A DNA stretch of 64,000 nt from contig NZ_JASLGR010000016.1 in assembly GCF_030150155.1 (NCBI RefSeq), forward strand, positions 1 to 64,000, read 5' to 3'. Below are positions 14,018 to 22,060 of this stretch, piece by piece. This DNA is from Nocardioides sp. Lineage in GTDB: Bacteria > Actinomycetota > Actinomycetes > Propionibacteriales > Nocardioidaceae. Every line of letters begins with the position of its first letter. Position 1 is the stretch's first letter. A model generated the notes under the pieces. It saw only the letters and a list, made by a program, of their open reading frames with translations. It made no database searches and had not been told where the DNA came from. The translations under genes and the position numbers were made by a program.

Positions 14018-15079
14018 GTGAAGTTCCGTTCCCTGGCCGTCCTCGGCTCGCTGCTGGCCGCCGGCCTCGCAGTGACCCCGAGCGCCGCGCACGCCGCCCC
14101 GACCGATCCGGTCACCGACCTGCACGCGACGGCGGTGCAGACCCCCGGTTCGCACTCCAGCTGGACCGTGACCGGCACCTGGACGAAGAACCCTGACGCG
14201 AGCTCGTACGAGGCGTACATCGCTGACAACGCGTTGGGCGTCAAGACCAACGACTACGACTGGACTGACACTCCTGACGGCGCTGCGGTCTTGACGAGCA
14301 GCAGGTTCGCCGCTGGGGTCACCTACTACCTCGCCGTCGTCTCCAAGGCGGCGGGCAGCGCGATCGTCACCACCCCGTTCACCGTCCCGGCGCTCGACGT
14401 CACCGCCCCGAAGCCGACGTTCAAGGTCAACCGCACCCGCGCCGTGCTGATCCTCGACTTCCAGAGCACCGACTTCAGCCGCCGTGCCCCGGTCGTGGTC
14501 AGCCAGGCCAGCACCGACGAGCCGATCACCTCGCGTTCGCTGCTGCCCGGTGATGGCAGCGCCGCGGTCGCGTGGCCGGTCGGCAAGCCCACCTCCTCGA
14601 TCGTCTACACCAAGGCCGGCATCTACTCGCCGAGCGTGCGGGTCCAGGACGCGTACGGCAACGTCCGCGACGTCGCCCTGCCGAAGGTGACGGTCCTGCT
14701 CGACACCGCCAAGCCGCGCCTGACCATCACCAAGCCCGCCAAGGCGCAGAAGGCTGCCTCGTGGCGCGTCGTGCGTGGCACCGCCACGGACAGCGAGAGC
14801 GGCGTCTACATGGCTGCGGTCATGCTGATGCAGAAGCGGGCCGGCATCTGGTGGGCCTACGACTTCAAGACCAAGAAGTGGCTCAAGGGCTACGCGGACC
14901 GCAAGAAGACCGAGCGCAAGACCAAGGCCAACGGGGCGTACTTCACGCCGAAGGCCAACGGCACCTGGTCCTCGCCGACGATCAAGGGCATCGCCAAGGG
15001 TCAGCTCCTGGTCCAGGCTGCGGCCGTCGACTACGAGTTCAACGAGGCCGACGCCCAGGTCAAGGTCACGATCCGCTGA
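14018..15079 (+). CDS. Secreted protein, member 4 of the four-paralogue array (three domains)
   Basis: A 353-residue exported protein, the same length and domain order as member 2. A signal peptide (MKFRSLAVLGSLLAAGLAVT, cleavage after AAHAA) is followed by a fibronectin-III-like domain (TWTKNPDASSYEAYIADNA), a middle domain (DVTAPKPTFKVNRTRAVLI, LPGDGSAAVAWPVGKP, TKAGIYSPSVRVQDAYGN) and the shared C-domain (WRVVRGTATDSESG, WWAYDFKTKKWLKGY). Members 2 and 4 share long identical stretches, so they are a recent duplication. GTG start with CTGGAGG upstream. A strong terminator closes the array. Confidence 0.8.
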   Translation: MKFRSLAVLGSLLAAGLAVTPSAAHAAPTDPVTDLHATAVQTPGSHSSWTVTGTWTKNPDASSYEAYIADNALGVKTNDYDWTDTPDGAAVLTSSRFAAGVTYYLAVVSKAAGSAIVTTPFTVPALDVTAPKPTFKVNRTRAVLILDFQSTDFSRRAPVVVSQASTDEPITSRSLLPGDGSAAVAWPVGKPTSSIVYTKAGIYSPSVRVQDAYGNVRDVALPKVTVLLDTAKPRLTITKPAKAQKAASWRVVRGTATDSESGVYMAAVMLMQKRAGIWWAYDFKTKKWLKGYADRKKTERKTKANGAYFTPKANGTWSSPTIKGIAKGQLLVQAAAVDYEFNEADAQVKVTIR

Positions 15080-15104
15080 TCCGCGCCCCGACGACGTACC
15101 GCCG

Positions 15105-15136
15105 ACGCCGGCGCCTCCACCCGGAGGCGCCGGCGT
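15105..15136 (+). terminator. Terminator closing the four-paralogue array
   Basis: A perfect 14-bp stem (ACGCCGGCGCCTCC and complement) with a 4-base loop and a GTTGTC tail, 26 bases after paralogue 4. Confidence 0.85.
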
Positions 15137-15201
15137 TGTCGTCGGTGGGTCGCCGCTAGGCTGACCCGTCCTTGTCCGGCCGTCCCTGGAGCCCGTACGT
15201 C

Positions 15202-16689
15202 GTGTCTGTCGCCGTGTCCCGTCCGCTCGATGTCGCGACGGCGCTGAGGTCGCCGGCGGCCTTGCGCACCGAGATCCTCGGCGGCCTGGTGGTCGCCCTG
15301 GCCCTGATCCCCGAGGCGATCTCGTTCTCTGTGATCGCCCACGTCGACCCTCGGATCGGCCTGTTCGCGTCGGTCACGATGGCGATCACGATCTCCTTCG
15401 TCGGCGGTCGGCCCGCGATGATCTCGGCGGCCACGGGCGCTGTCGCGCTGGTGATCGCGCCGGTGGCGAAGACCTACGGGCTGGACTACCTGATCGCCAC
15501 CGTGCTGCTTGCCGGGGTGTTCCAGATCGTGCTGGGGCTGCTCCAGATCGCCCGGCTGATGCGGTACGTGCCGCGCTCGGTGATGGTCGGCTTCGTCAAC
15601 GCGCTCGGGATCCTGCTGGCCTGGGCGCAGTGGGACAACCTGCATGACGTGCCGTGGCTGGTCTATCCGCTCGTGATCGCCACGATCGTGACCATCTGGG
15701 GGCTGCCGAAGCTGACCCGCGCGGTGCCCTCGCCGCTGGTCGCGATCGTGGTGCTGACCGCGGTGACCTGGGCGGCCGGTGCCGGCGTACCGACGGTGAG
15801 CGACAAGGGTGAGCTGCCGGACTCGCTGCCGCCGTTCGGGCTTCCCGACGTGCCGTGGACGTGGGACACGCTCTCCACGATCGCGCCGTACGCGCTCGGG
15901 ATGGCGCTGGTCGGGCTGATGGAGTCGCTGATGACGGCGACCCTGGTCGACGACCTCACCGACAGCCGGTCGGACAAGCGCCGTGAGTCGTGCGGTCAGG
16001 GTGTGGCCAACATCGTCACCGGCCTGTTCGGGGGCATGGGCGGGTGCGCGATGATCGGCCAGACGATGATCAACGTCCGCCAGTCCGGCGCCCGCACCCG
16101 GATCTCGACGTTCCTCGCCGGGGCGTTCCTGCTGGTCCTGCTGCTCGCGCTCGGCGACGTCGTCGGGCACATCCCGATGGCGGCGCTGGCCGGCGTGATG
16201 ATCATGGTCGCGGTGGCGACGTTCGACTGGCACAGCCTCCGCACGCTGCGTCGGATGCCGCGCTCGGAGACGGCCGTGATGGTCGTGACCGTCGTCGTGG
16301 TGGTCGCCACCGACAACCTCTCGATCGGTGTCGTGGCCGGGGTGGTCGTCGCCTGCCTGCTCTTCGCCCGCCGGGTGGCCCACCTGGTCGGGGTCGAGCG
16401 GCACCTGGAGGAGGGCGGCGCTGTCGCGCGGTACGTCGTCACCGGGTCGCTCTTCTTCGCCTCCAGCAACGACCTCTACCGGCAGTTCGACTACGCCGGT
16501 GACCCGGACCGGGTGGAGATCGACGTCAGTGGCGCCCACATCTGGGACGCCTCCACGGTGGCGGCGCTCGACGCCGTCCGCACCAAGTACGGTCGGGTGG
16601 GTACGGAGGTGGGACTCCGGGGGCTCAACCCGGAGAGTGCGGCGATGATCGAGCGGCTCTCGGGCCATCTAGTCACGGAGGGGAAGTAG
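15202..16689 (+). CDS. SulP-family anion transporter with STAS domain
   Basis: A 495-residue integral membrane protein with about 12 helices and a C-terminal cytoplasmic STAS domain (about residues 400-495, ARYVVTGSLFFASSND and VEIDVSGAHIWDASTVAALD). SulP signatures are GGLVVALALIPEAISFSVIAHVDP near the N-terminus and GQGVANIVTGLFGGMGGCAMIGQTMINV in the middle. The family carries sulfate, bicarbonate or other anions, usually with sodium or protons; the substrate is not clear from sequence. The GTG at 15202 (GGAG at a workable distance) is preferred to the TTG at 15172, which has no ribosome site. The downstream MMPL gene starts directly after the stop. Confidence 0.87.
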   Translation: MSVAVSRPLDVATALRSPAALRTEILGGLVVALALIPEAISFSVIAHVDPRIGLFASVTMAITISFVGGRPAMISAATGAVALVIAPVAKTYGLDYLIATVLLAGVFQIVLGLLQIARLMRYVPRSVMVGFVNALGILLAWAQWDNLHDVPWLVYPLVIATIVTIWGLPKLTRAVPSPLVAIVVLTAVTWAAGAGVPTVSDKGELPDSLPPFGLPDVPWTWDTLSTIAPYALGMALVGLMESLMTATLVDDLTDSRSDKRRESCGQGVANIVTGLFGGMGGCAMIGQTMINVRQSGARTRISTFLAGAFLLVLLLALGDVVGHIPMAALAGVMIMVAVATFDWHSLRTLRRMPRSETAVMVVTVVVVVATDNLSIGVVAGVVVACLLFARRVAHLVGVERHLEEGGAVARYVVTGSLFFASSNDLYRQFDYAGDPDRVEIDVSGAHIWDASTVAALDAVRTKYGRVGTEVGLRGLNPESAAMIERLSGHLVTEGK

Positions 16690-18819
16690 ATGACTCGGAT
16701 CGTGCGGGCCCTGGTGCCGATTCTTCTGGTCGCGGCCTGGCTTGCGGCCGGAGCGTTCGGAGGGCCCCTCTTCGGCCGGGTGAGCGAGGTCGCCACCAAC
16801 GACGCCACGACGTTCCTGCCCAGCAATGCCGAGGCGACCGAGGTGCAGCGTCAGCTGGGCGACTTCCTGGGCAAGGACGCGGTGCCTGCGGTCGTCGTGA
16901 TCACCGGTTCCGGGCAGATGACGCCCCAGACCCGGAGGGTGATCGACCATGCGTCCGCTGGCCTGCGCGAGTCGGTCGACGGAGTGGTCGCGGTCAGCCC
17001 GATGATCCCGTCCGACGACGGGCACGCCGCCGAGATCTTCGTCGAGCTCGATGCCTCAGGGGAGACCTCGGACCAGGTCGATGCGCTCAACCGTCACCTC
17101 GACGCGGCCTTGGCCGACGCGCCGGGCCTGCGACACTACGTGACCGGTCCGGCGGGATTCAGTGCGGACCTGTCGGGTGCCTTCGCCGGGGTCGACCTGC
17201 TGCTGTTGGGAGTCGCCCTCGGCGCGGTGATGATCATCCTCTTCATCGTCTATCGGGCGCCGTTGGTCGCGCTGGCGGTGGTGGCGACGAGCATGATGGC
17301 GTTGTGCGCGGCCCTCGGCGTGGTCTGGCTGCTGGCCCGCGAGGGGGTTCTGCTGCTCAACGGTCAGAGTCAAGGGATCCTCTTCATCCTGGTGATCGGT
17401 GCTGCCACCGACTACGGGCTGCTCTATGTAGCGCGCTACCGCGAGGAGCTGGCCCGCCATCGTGCCCGTACCCCGGCGACGCTCGCCGCGTGGCGAGCGT
17501 CCTGGGAGCCGATCCTGGCCTCGGCCGGCACCGTGATCGCCGGCCTACTCTGCCTGCTCTTCTCTCAGCTCCAGTCCAATCGGGACCTGGGGCCGATCGC
17601 GGCGATCGGGATCGCGTTCGCCATGCTGGCGGCCTTCACCCTGCTGCCGGCCCTGCTGTGGATCGGTGGTGCGACGGCGTACTGGCCCGGGCGGTTGCCG
17701 CACGACCACCGGGACGGGGTGCTGCCGAGTCGCGGCGTGTGGGCCCGGCTGCCTCGGTCGCTGGAGCGGCGGCCTCGACGGACGTGGATCGGGGTGGCGC
17801 TGCTGCTCGGTGTGGCGTGCCTGGGGGCATTCGGCTTCAAGGCTGGCGGCGTGGCGCAGAGTGAGCTGGTGCTCGGCACGTCCGACGCGCGCACCGGTCA
17901 GCAGGTGTTGGCCGAGCACTTCCCGGCAGGGTCCGGCAGCCCGGCGTACGTCGTCACCGGCGCCTCTGAGGCGGTGGCGGTCGCCCGCACCCTCGTGGCG
18001 CACGACGGCGTGGCCGCGGTGACCGCGGTGTCACCGGACTCGCCGGCGGGCACGATCCGCTTCGTCGGTGGTGTGTTCAAGGGTCAGCCTCGCGAGGTCG
18101 GCGGGCGGGTGCTGCTCGAGGCCACGCTGACCGATCCATTCGACTCGCCGGCCGCCGAGGCGACGGTGCGTACGCTGCGCTCCGACCTGGGTGCCCGGGC
18201 GCAGATCGGTGGCTCCACGGCGACCGAGATCGATACCAACGCTGCCTCTGCCCATGACCGCAAGCTGATCACCCCGTTGGTGCTGCTGGTGATCCTGGTG
18301 ATCCTCGCGTTGCTGCTGCGTGCGGTGGTCGCGCCGCTGCTGTTGATCCTCACCACGGTGCTCTCCTTCGGGGCCACCCTCGGTGTGTCCGCTCTCGTGT
18401 TCAATCACCTCTTCGACTTCCCTGGCGCGGATCCTGCGGTGCCGCTGTTTGCGTTCGTCTTCCTGGTCGCGCTCGGCGTGGACTACAACATCTTCCTCAT
18501 GACCCGAGTGCGCGAGGAGGCGGTGCGACACGGCACCGCTGCCGGTATCGGTCGGGGCCTGGCGATCACGGGGGGAGTGATCACGTCGGCGGGCCTGGTG
18601 CTGGCCGCGACGTTCGCCGCGCTCGCCGTACTCCCGATCCTGTTCCTGGCGCAGATCGCGTTCATCGTGGCCTTCGGTGTACTGCTCGACACCTTCGTGG
18701 TGCGCACCCTCCTGGTGCCGGCCCTGGCCTTCGACATCGGCCGTCGGATCTGGTGGCCATCGGCGCTGGGTCGCCCCGGCCAGGCACCACAGAGCGACGA
18801 GGGTGCTACTGCGACCTGA
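16690..18819 (+). CDS. MMPL-family RND transporter
   Basis: A 709-residue membrane protein made of two halves, each with one N-terminal helix, a large extracellular loop and five further helices. The MMPL hallmark is visible in both halves: GAATDYGLLYVARYREEL (about residue 235) and VALGVDYNIFLMTRVREEA (about 595). Mycobacterial MmpL proteins export lipids and siderophores using proton force. This member is shorter, like MMPL proteins of other actinobacteria, and its cargo is unknown. It begins directly after the SulP stop codon, so it is co-transcribed. The C-terminus is short and polar. Confidence 0.88.
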   Translation: MTRIVRALVPILLVAAWLAAGAFGGPLFGRVSEVATNDATTFLPSNAEATEVQRQLGDFLGKDAVPAVVVITGSGQMTPQTRRVIDHASAGLRESVDGVVAVSPMIPSDDGHAAEIFVELDASGETSDQVDALNRHLDAALADAPGLRHYVTGPAGFSADLSGAFAGVDLLLLGVALGAVMIILFIVYRAPLVALAVVATSMMALCAALGVVWLLAREGVLLLNGQSQGILFILVIGAATDYGLLYVARYREELARHRARTPATLAAWRASWEPILASAGTVIAGLLCLLFSQLQSNRDLGPIAAIGIAFAMLAAFTLLPALLWIGGATAYWPGRLPHDHRDGVLPSRGVWARLPRSLERRPRRTWIGVALLLGVACLGAFGFKAGGVAQSELVLGTSDARTGQQVLAEHFPAGSGSPAYVVTGASEAVAVARTLVAHDGVAAVTAVSPDSPAGTIRFVGGVFKGQPREVGGRVLLEATLTDPFDSPAAEATVRTLRSDLGARAQIGGSTATEIDTNAASAHDRKLITPLVLLVILVILALLLRAVVAPLLLILTTVLSFGATLGVSALVFNHLFDFPGADPAVPLFAFVFLVALGVDYNIFLMTRVREEAVRHGTAAGIGRGLAITGGVITSAGLVLAATFAALAVLPILFLAQIAFIVAFGVLLDTFVVRTLLVPALAFDIGRRIWWPSALGRPGQAPQSDEGATAT

Positions 18820-18827
18820 TCCTTCTT

Positions 18828-18854
18828 GAGATACATTCGCAATAGATGCATCTC
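18828..18854. promoter_or_regulatory. Inverted repeat before the nickel/cobalt importer, candidate metalloregulator operator
   Basis: GAGATACAT and ATGCATCTC form a 9-bp inverted repeat with one mismatch, separated by 9 bases (TCGCAATAG). It is AT-rich and only 14 bases before the GTG of the NiCoT gene, where a nickel- or cobalt-sensing repressor (Nur, NikR or other) could act. The regulator cannot be named from the sequence. Confidence 0.45.
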
Positions 18855-18868
18855 GAAGGGGGATCCGC

Positions 18869-20035
18869 GTGACGGTCACGACCCGGTCGACCACGGCCGC
18901 CTCCGGTGGCGCTGGGCGCTTCCGGCAGTTCCGTGACTCCCTCGACGAGCGCGACAAGCGGTCCCTGATCGCGATGGCGACCGTGATCGTGGTGCTGCAC
19001 GTGGTCGGCTTCGGGGTGCTGCTCGGCCTGGTCGTGCCCGGGCACTACCACCTCGGCGGCGACCACCCGGTCTTCTCCGTCGGAGTCGGCATCCTGGCCT
19101 ACACCTTCGGTCTGCGGCACGCCTTCGACGCCGACCACATCGCCGCCGTCGACAACACCACCCGCAAGCTGATCTCCGACAGCCTCACCGCCCAGGTCGA
19201 GGGCCGGGAGCCGGGACCCAAGCCGCTCGCCGTCGGCTTCTGGTTCTCCCTGGGACACTCCACGATCGTCTTCACGCTCTCGTTCCTCTTCGCGCTCGGC
19301 TTCCGCTCCCTGGTCGGCCCCGTCGCCGACGACTCCTCGACCCTGCACACCCTCACCTCGGTGATCGGGCCGTCGGTCTCCGGACTCTTCCTGTGGGTGC
19401 TCGGCCTGCTCAACCTGGTAGCCCTGCTGGGCATCCTCAAGGTCTTCGGCGACATGCGCACCGGGCGCTACAGCGAGGCGGAGCTGGAGCGGCACCTGGA
19501 CTCGCGCGGCTTCATGAACCGCTTCCTCGGCGGCCTGACCAAGACGGTCCGCAAGCCGTGGCAGATCTACCCGATCGGGGTGCTGTTCGGCCTCGGCTTC
19601 GACACCGCCACCGAGGTCGGCCTGCTGGTGATGGCCGGGGGAGCAGCAGCGTTCCACCTGCCGTTCTACGCGATCCTGGTGCTGCCGGTCCTCTTCGCCG
19701 CCGCGATGTGCCTGATGGACACCATCGACGGCGTCTTCATGAACTCCGCCTACGACTGGGCCTTCGCCCGGCCGGTGCGCAAGGTCTTCTACAACCTCAC
19801 CATCACCACGATCTCGGTACTGGTCGCCCTCGTGATCGGGACGATCGAGCTGGTCGGCGTGCTGGCCGACCGCTTCGACATCACCACCGGCCCACTGGGC
19901 TGGATCGCCCGGATCAACCTCGACTACGCGGGCTATGCGATCGTCGGCCTCTTCGTCCTCACCTGGGCCGTCGCGATCGCGATCTGGCGTCTCGGGCGGG
20001 TCGAGGAGCGATGGTCGGCGCATCTGAGCGAGTGA
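18869..20035 (+). CDS. NiCoT-family nickel/cobalt importer (HoxN/NixA type)
   Basis: A 388-residue, eight-helix permease. The family signature in TM2 is complete: LRHAFDADHIAAVDNTTRK, whose His and Asp residues bind the metal. Further signatures are LGHSTIVFTLSF, LFGLGFDTATEVGLL and MDTIDGVFMNSAYDWAF. NiCoT proteins take up Ni2+ or Co2+ with high affinity for urease, hydrogenase or cobalamin enzymes, none of which lies in the window. It starts with GTG at 18869, after GAAGGGGGATCC. A probable operator precedes it. The next two genes concern the same metals. Confidence 0.93.
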   Translation: MTVTTRSTTAASGGAGRFRQFRDSLDERDKRSLIAMATVIVVLHVVGFGVLLGLVVPGHYHLGGDHPVFSVGVGILAYTFGLRHAFDADHIAAVDNTTRKLISDSLTAQVEGREPGPKPLAVGFWFSLGHSTIVFTLSFLFALGFRSLVGPVADDSSTLHTLTSVIGPSVSGLFLWVLGLLNLVALLGILKVFGDMRTGRYSEAELERHLDSRGFMNRFLGGLTKTVRKPWQIYPIGVLFGLGFDTATEVGLLVMAGGAAAFHLPFYAILVLPVLFAAAMCLMDTIDGVFMNSAYDWAFARPVRKVFYNLTITTISVLVALVIGTIELVGVLADRFDITTGPLGWIARINLDYAGYAIVGLFVLTWAVAIAIWRLGRVEERWSAHLSE

Positions 20036-20116
20036 CCGCCGAGGCTTGGCGCTGCGGCTGCCTGCCGTTCACCTGAGCGCACCGCGCCGGACGTGTGACC
20101 TCGGCAGCCTCGGCGC

Positions 20117-20818
20117 GTGTCGTCGAGCCTGCTTCGCCTGATCGGCGCGGGCCTGGCCGCCTGGGTGGTGGTGAGCACCGCCGTCGTGCCTGCCCATGCG
20201 CACCCCTTCGGGCCGCCGCAGACCGTCACGATCAGTGCAGCGTCCGACGGTGCCGCGGGCTTCGTACGGGTGCGGTGGTCGCCGGGAGCCGTCGACGATC
20301 TCGCCTTGCTGTGGCGCCACCTCCGTGAGGGGTCGGTGTCGGCCGCGGAGCTGGCCGACCCGTCGGCGATCTCGCTGAGCGACTCCGCCGCGGCGGCTCG
20401 GGCGCTGCGCGCCGACCCGGCCTTCGCCGCCTACCTGGCCGACCACATCGACGTCACCGCCGCCGGACACCCGTGTACGTCGTCCCTGGAGCCGATCTCC
20501 AGCCTCCCGCGCGAGGGCGCCACGCTGGCGTTCGACTGCGGGACGTCGGTGGCCGAGGCGGAGGTACGGGTCAGCACCCTGACCGACCTCCACCCGGCGT
20601 ACCGCGCCTTCGCGACCGGTCCGGGTGGCGCCAAGGCGGTCTACGACGGCGACCATCCCGTGCACCGCTGGTCGTTGGACGCTGCCGGCTCCGTCCCGGA
20701 GTCGGCCGGCCGGAGCGCACTGCTCCAGCTCTCTGTCACCGGGGTCGGCCTGGTGGCCGGCTCCGCCCTCCTCGTCGGCGTGCGTCGCCGACGTACCCGA
20801 AAGGAAGCCCGCCCGTGA
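20117..20818 (+). CDS. Membrane-anchored extracytoplasmic protein linked to the NicO transporter
   Basis: A 233-residue protein with an N-terminal signal peptide (LLRLIGAGLAAWVVVSTAVV, cleavage near AHAHPF), an extracellular domain of about 165 residues and one C-terminal helix (LLQLSVTGVGLVAGSALLVGV) followed by a basic stop-transfer tail. Two cysteines (HPCTSS and FDCGTS) may form a disulfide. It overlaps the NicO transporter start (GTGA), so the two act together. The histidines at the mature N-terminus (HAHP) could bind metal. I do not recognise the family; a periplasmic metal-binding partner of the transporter is inference. GTG start. Confidence 0.65.
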   Translation: MSSSLLRLIGAGLAAWVVVSTAVVPAHAHPFGPPQTVTISAASDGAAGFVRVRWSPGAVDDLALLWRHLREGSVSAAELADPSAISLSDSAAAARALRADPAFAAYLADHIDVTAAGHPCTSSLEPISSLPREGATLAFDCGTSVAEAEVRVSTLTDLHPAYRAFATGPGGAKAVYDGDHPVHRWSLDAAGSVPESAGRSALLQLSVTGVGLVAGSALLVGVRRRRTRKEARP

Positions 20819-21714
20819 GCGCGCTCAGCCCGACCCTCGTCCGTCCCGATCTCGCGGTGCCCGCTGCCGGGCTGCCGGCGGGGTTGCCTGCGGGGCTGCC
20901 TGCCGGGATCCCGGGGGCCACCGAGCTCGGCGACCGGATGGTCAACCTGATCAGTGCGCCGGGGTTCATCCCGTTCGCGATCGCGCTCGCCTTCGCTGCC
21001 GGTGCCGCCCATGCGGTCGCCCCCGGGCACGGCAAGACGCTGGCGGCGGCGTACCTCGTCGGGGGAGAGGGGAGGGTGAAGGACGCGGCCGGGCTCGGCC
21101 TGAGCGTGGCGCTGATGCACACCCTGTCGGTGCTGGTGATCGCGGTGCTGTGGACGTTCTTCTCGCTCTCGGACCTGGTCACCCTGCAGTCGCTGACGAC
21201 CGGGATCCAGCTGGTCGCCGGCGTGCTCACCATCGGTCTGGGGATCTGGCTGATCAGGCGGCATCTGGCGCGGCGGCGGGCCGGGCTGGTGGGCCACGGA
21301 CACGGACACGGACACGGACATGGCCTCGGGCATGGACATGGGCATGGGCATGGCCACGGTCACGGGCACGAGGGCGGGATCGCGGCGAGCAAGCCCGGCC
21401 TGCTCCTGCTCGGGATGTCCGGCGGTCTGACCCCGTCGCCGTCGGCGTTCCTGCTGCTGGTGACGGGCTTCTTCACCGGCCACTCCGGCCTCGCCCTGAT
21501 CCTGGTGCTGTGCTTCGGGCTGGGGATGGCGGTGGTGCTGTTCGCCGTCGGCCTGCTCGCCCTCGGCGGTCGCAACCTCGTCACCCGGTACGCCGGCACC
21601 GGCGTCCTGATCCGCCGGATCAGCACCATCACCCCGATCCTCGCAGGCCTCGGCGTGACGATCCTCGGCGTAGGCCTCAGCTCCGCAGCCGTCACATCCC
21701 TCACCGGCGCCTAG
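20815..21714 (+). CDS. NicO/RcnA-family nickel/cobalt transporter with His-Gly loop
   Basis: A 299-residue, six-helix protein. The NicO signature is FAAGAAHAVAPGHGKTLAAAYLVGG in TM1-2, and the second metal motif is LGMSGGLTPSPSAFLLLV. Between them lies a cytoplasmic loop of alternating His and Gly (about 160-185, fourteen histidines), encoded by GGACAC/GGCATG hexamers. E. coli RcnA, a Ni/Co exporter, has a comparable loop, so export is likely, though some NicO proteins import. Near the N-terminus are LPAG repeats. The GTG overlaps the previous stop. The TAG stop codon abuts repeat cluster B. Confidence 0.85.
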   Translation: MSALSPTLVRPDLAVPAAGLPAGLPAGLPAGIPGATELGDRMVNLISAPGFIPFAIALAFAAGAAHAVAPGHGKTLAAAYLVGGEGRVKDAAGLGLSVALMHTLSVLVIAVLWTFFSLSDLVTLQSLTTGIQLVAGVLTIGLGIWLIRRHLARRRAGLVGHGHGHGHGHGLGHGHGHGHGHGHGHEGGIAASKPGLLLLGMSGGLTPSPSAFLLLVTGFFTGHSGLALILVLCFGLGMAVVLFAVGLLALGGRNLVTRYAGTGVLIRRISTITPILAGLGVTILGVGLSSAAVTSLTGA

Positions 21715-21844
21715 CCGACTTCCGGCTTCACCCCCGCCGACTTCCGGGTTCACCACGCGCGACTTCCGGGTTCGCCACGCGCGAGTTCCGGGTTCGCCAC
21801 GCGCGAGTTCCGGGTTCGCCACGGTCGAGTTCCGGATTGCTCAC
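21713..21844 (+). repeat. 22-bp repeat cluster B (6 units, forward)
   Basis: Six units with an exact 22-bp period. The TTCCGG or TTCCGGG cores are at 21720, 21742, 21764, 21786, 21808 and 21830. The first unit uses the AG of the NicO stop codon as its first two bases. Units 2-5 are nearly identical; units 1 and 6 (edges) have drifted. There is no spacer between units. Confidence 0.95.
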
Positions 21845-21897
21845 ATGGTCGTACGTCGGGCAGTGGGTCGATCCCGTTCCTGTGCCCGATCCGGGAG

Positions 21898-21920
21898 ACA
21901 CGCCGAAGGTGTCGGCGTGT
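21898..21920. other. Small hairpin between the two facing repeat clusters
   Basis: ACACGCC and GGCGTGT separated by 9 bases. It lies in the middle of the 108-bp unique segment between clusters B and C and would sit at the tip of the long hairpin those clusters can form. The rest of 21845-21952 holds no gene that I can support. Confidence 0.5.
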
Positions 21921-21952
21921 TGCGGCCCGAGCACGCACGAACGGACCCGCTG

Positions 21953-22060
21953 GTGGTGAACCCGGATCTGGGCGGTGGTGAACCCGGATCTGGGCGGTGG
22001 TGAACCCGGATCTGGGCGGTGGTGGACCCGGATCTCGCGCGTGGTGAACCCGGAAGTGGG
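21953..22060 (-). repeat. 22-bp repeat cluster C (5 units, reverse)
   Basis: Five units in reverse orientation with an exact 22-bp period (CCCGGA cores at 21961, 21983, 22005, 22027 and 22049). Four units carry the GGATCT variant and the last, next to the pmt stop codon, carries GGAAGT. Read on the minus strand the cluster begins directly after the pmt TAG. Confidence 0.95.

Noticed and set aside
15031..16668. 545-codon minus-strand open frame
   Set aside because: Shadow of the SulP gene; rich in Arg, His and Asp without motifs.
21290..21375. GGACAC/GGCATG hexamer repeat as a mobile or regulatory repeat
   Set aside because: It simply encodes the His-Gly loop of the NicO transporter in frame.
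21713..22060. CRISPR array
   Set aside because: The 22-bp units follow each other without spacers, there is no leader, and no cas gene is in the window.
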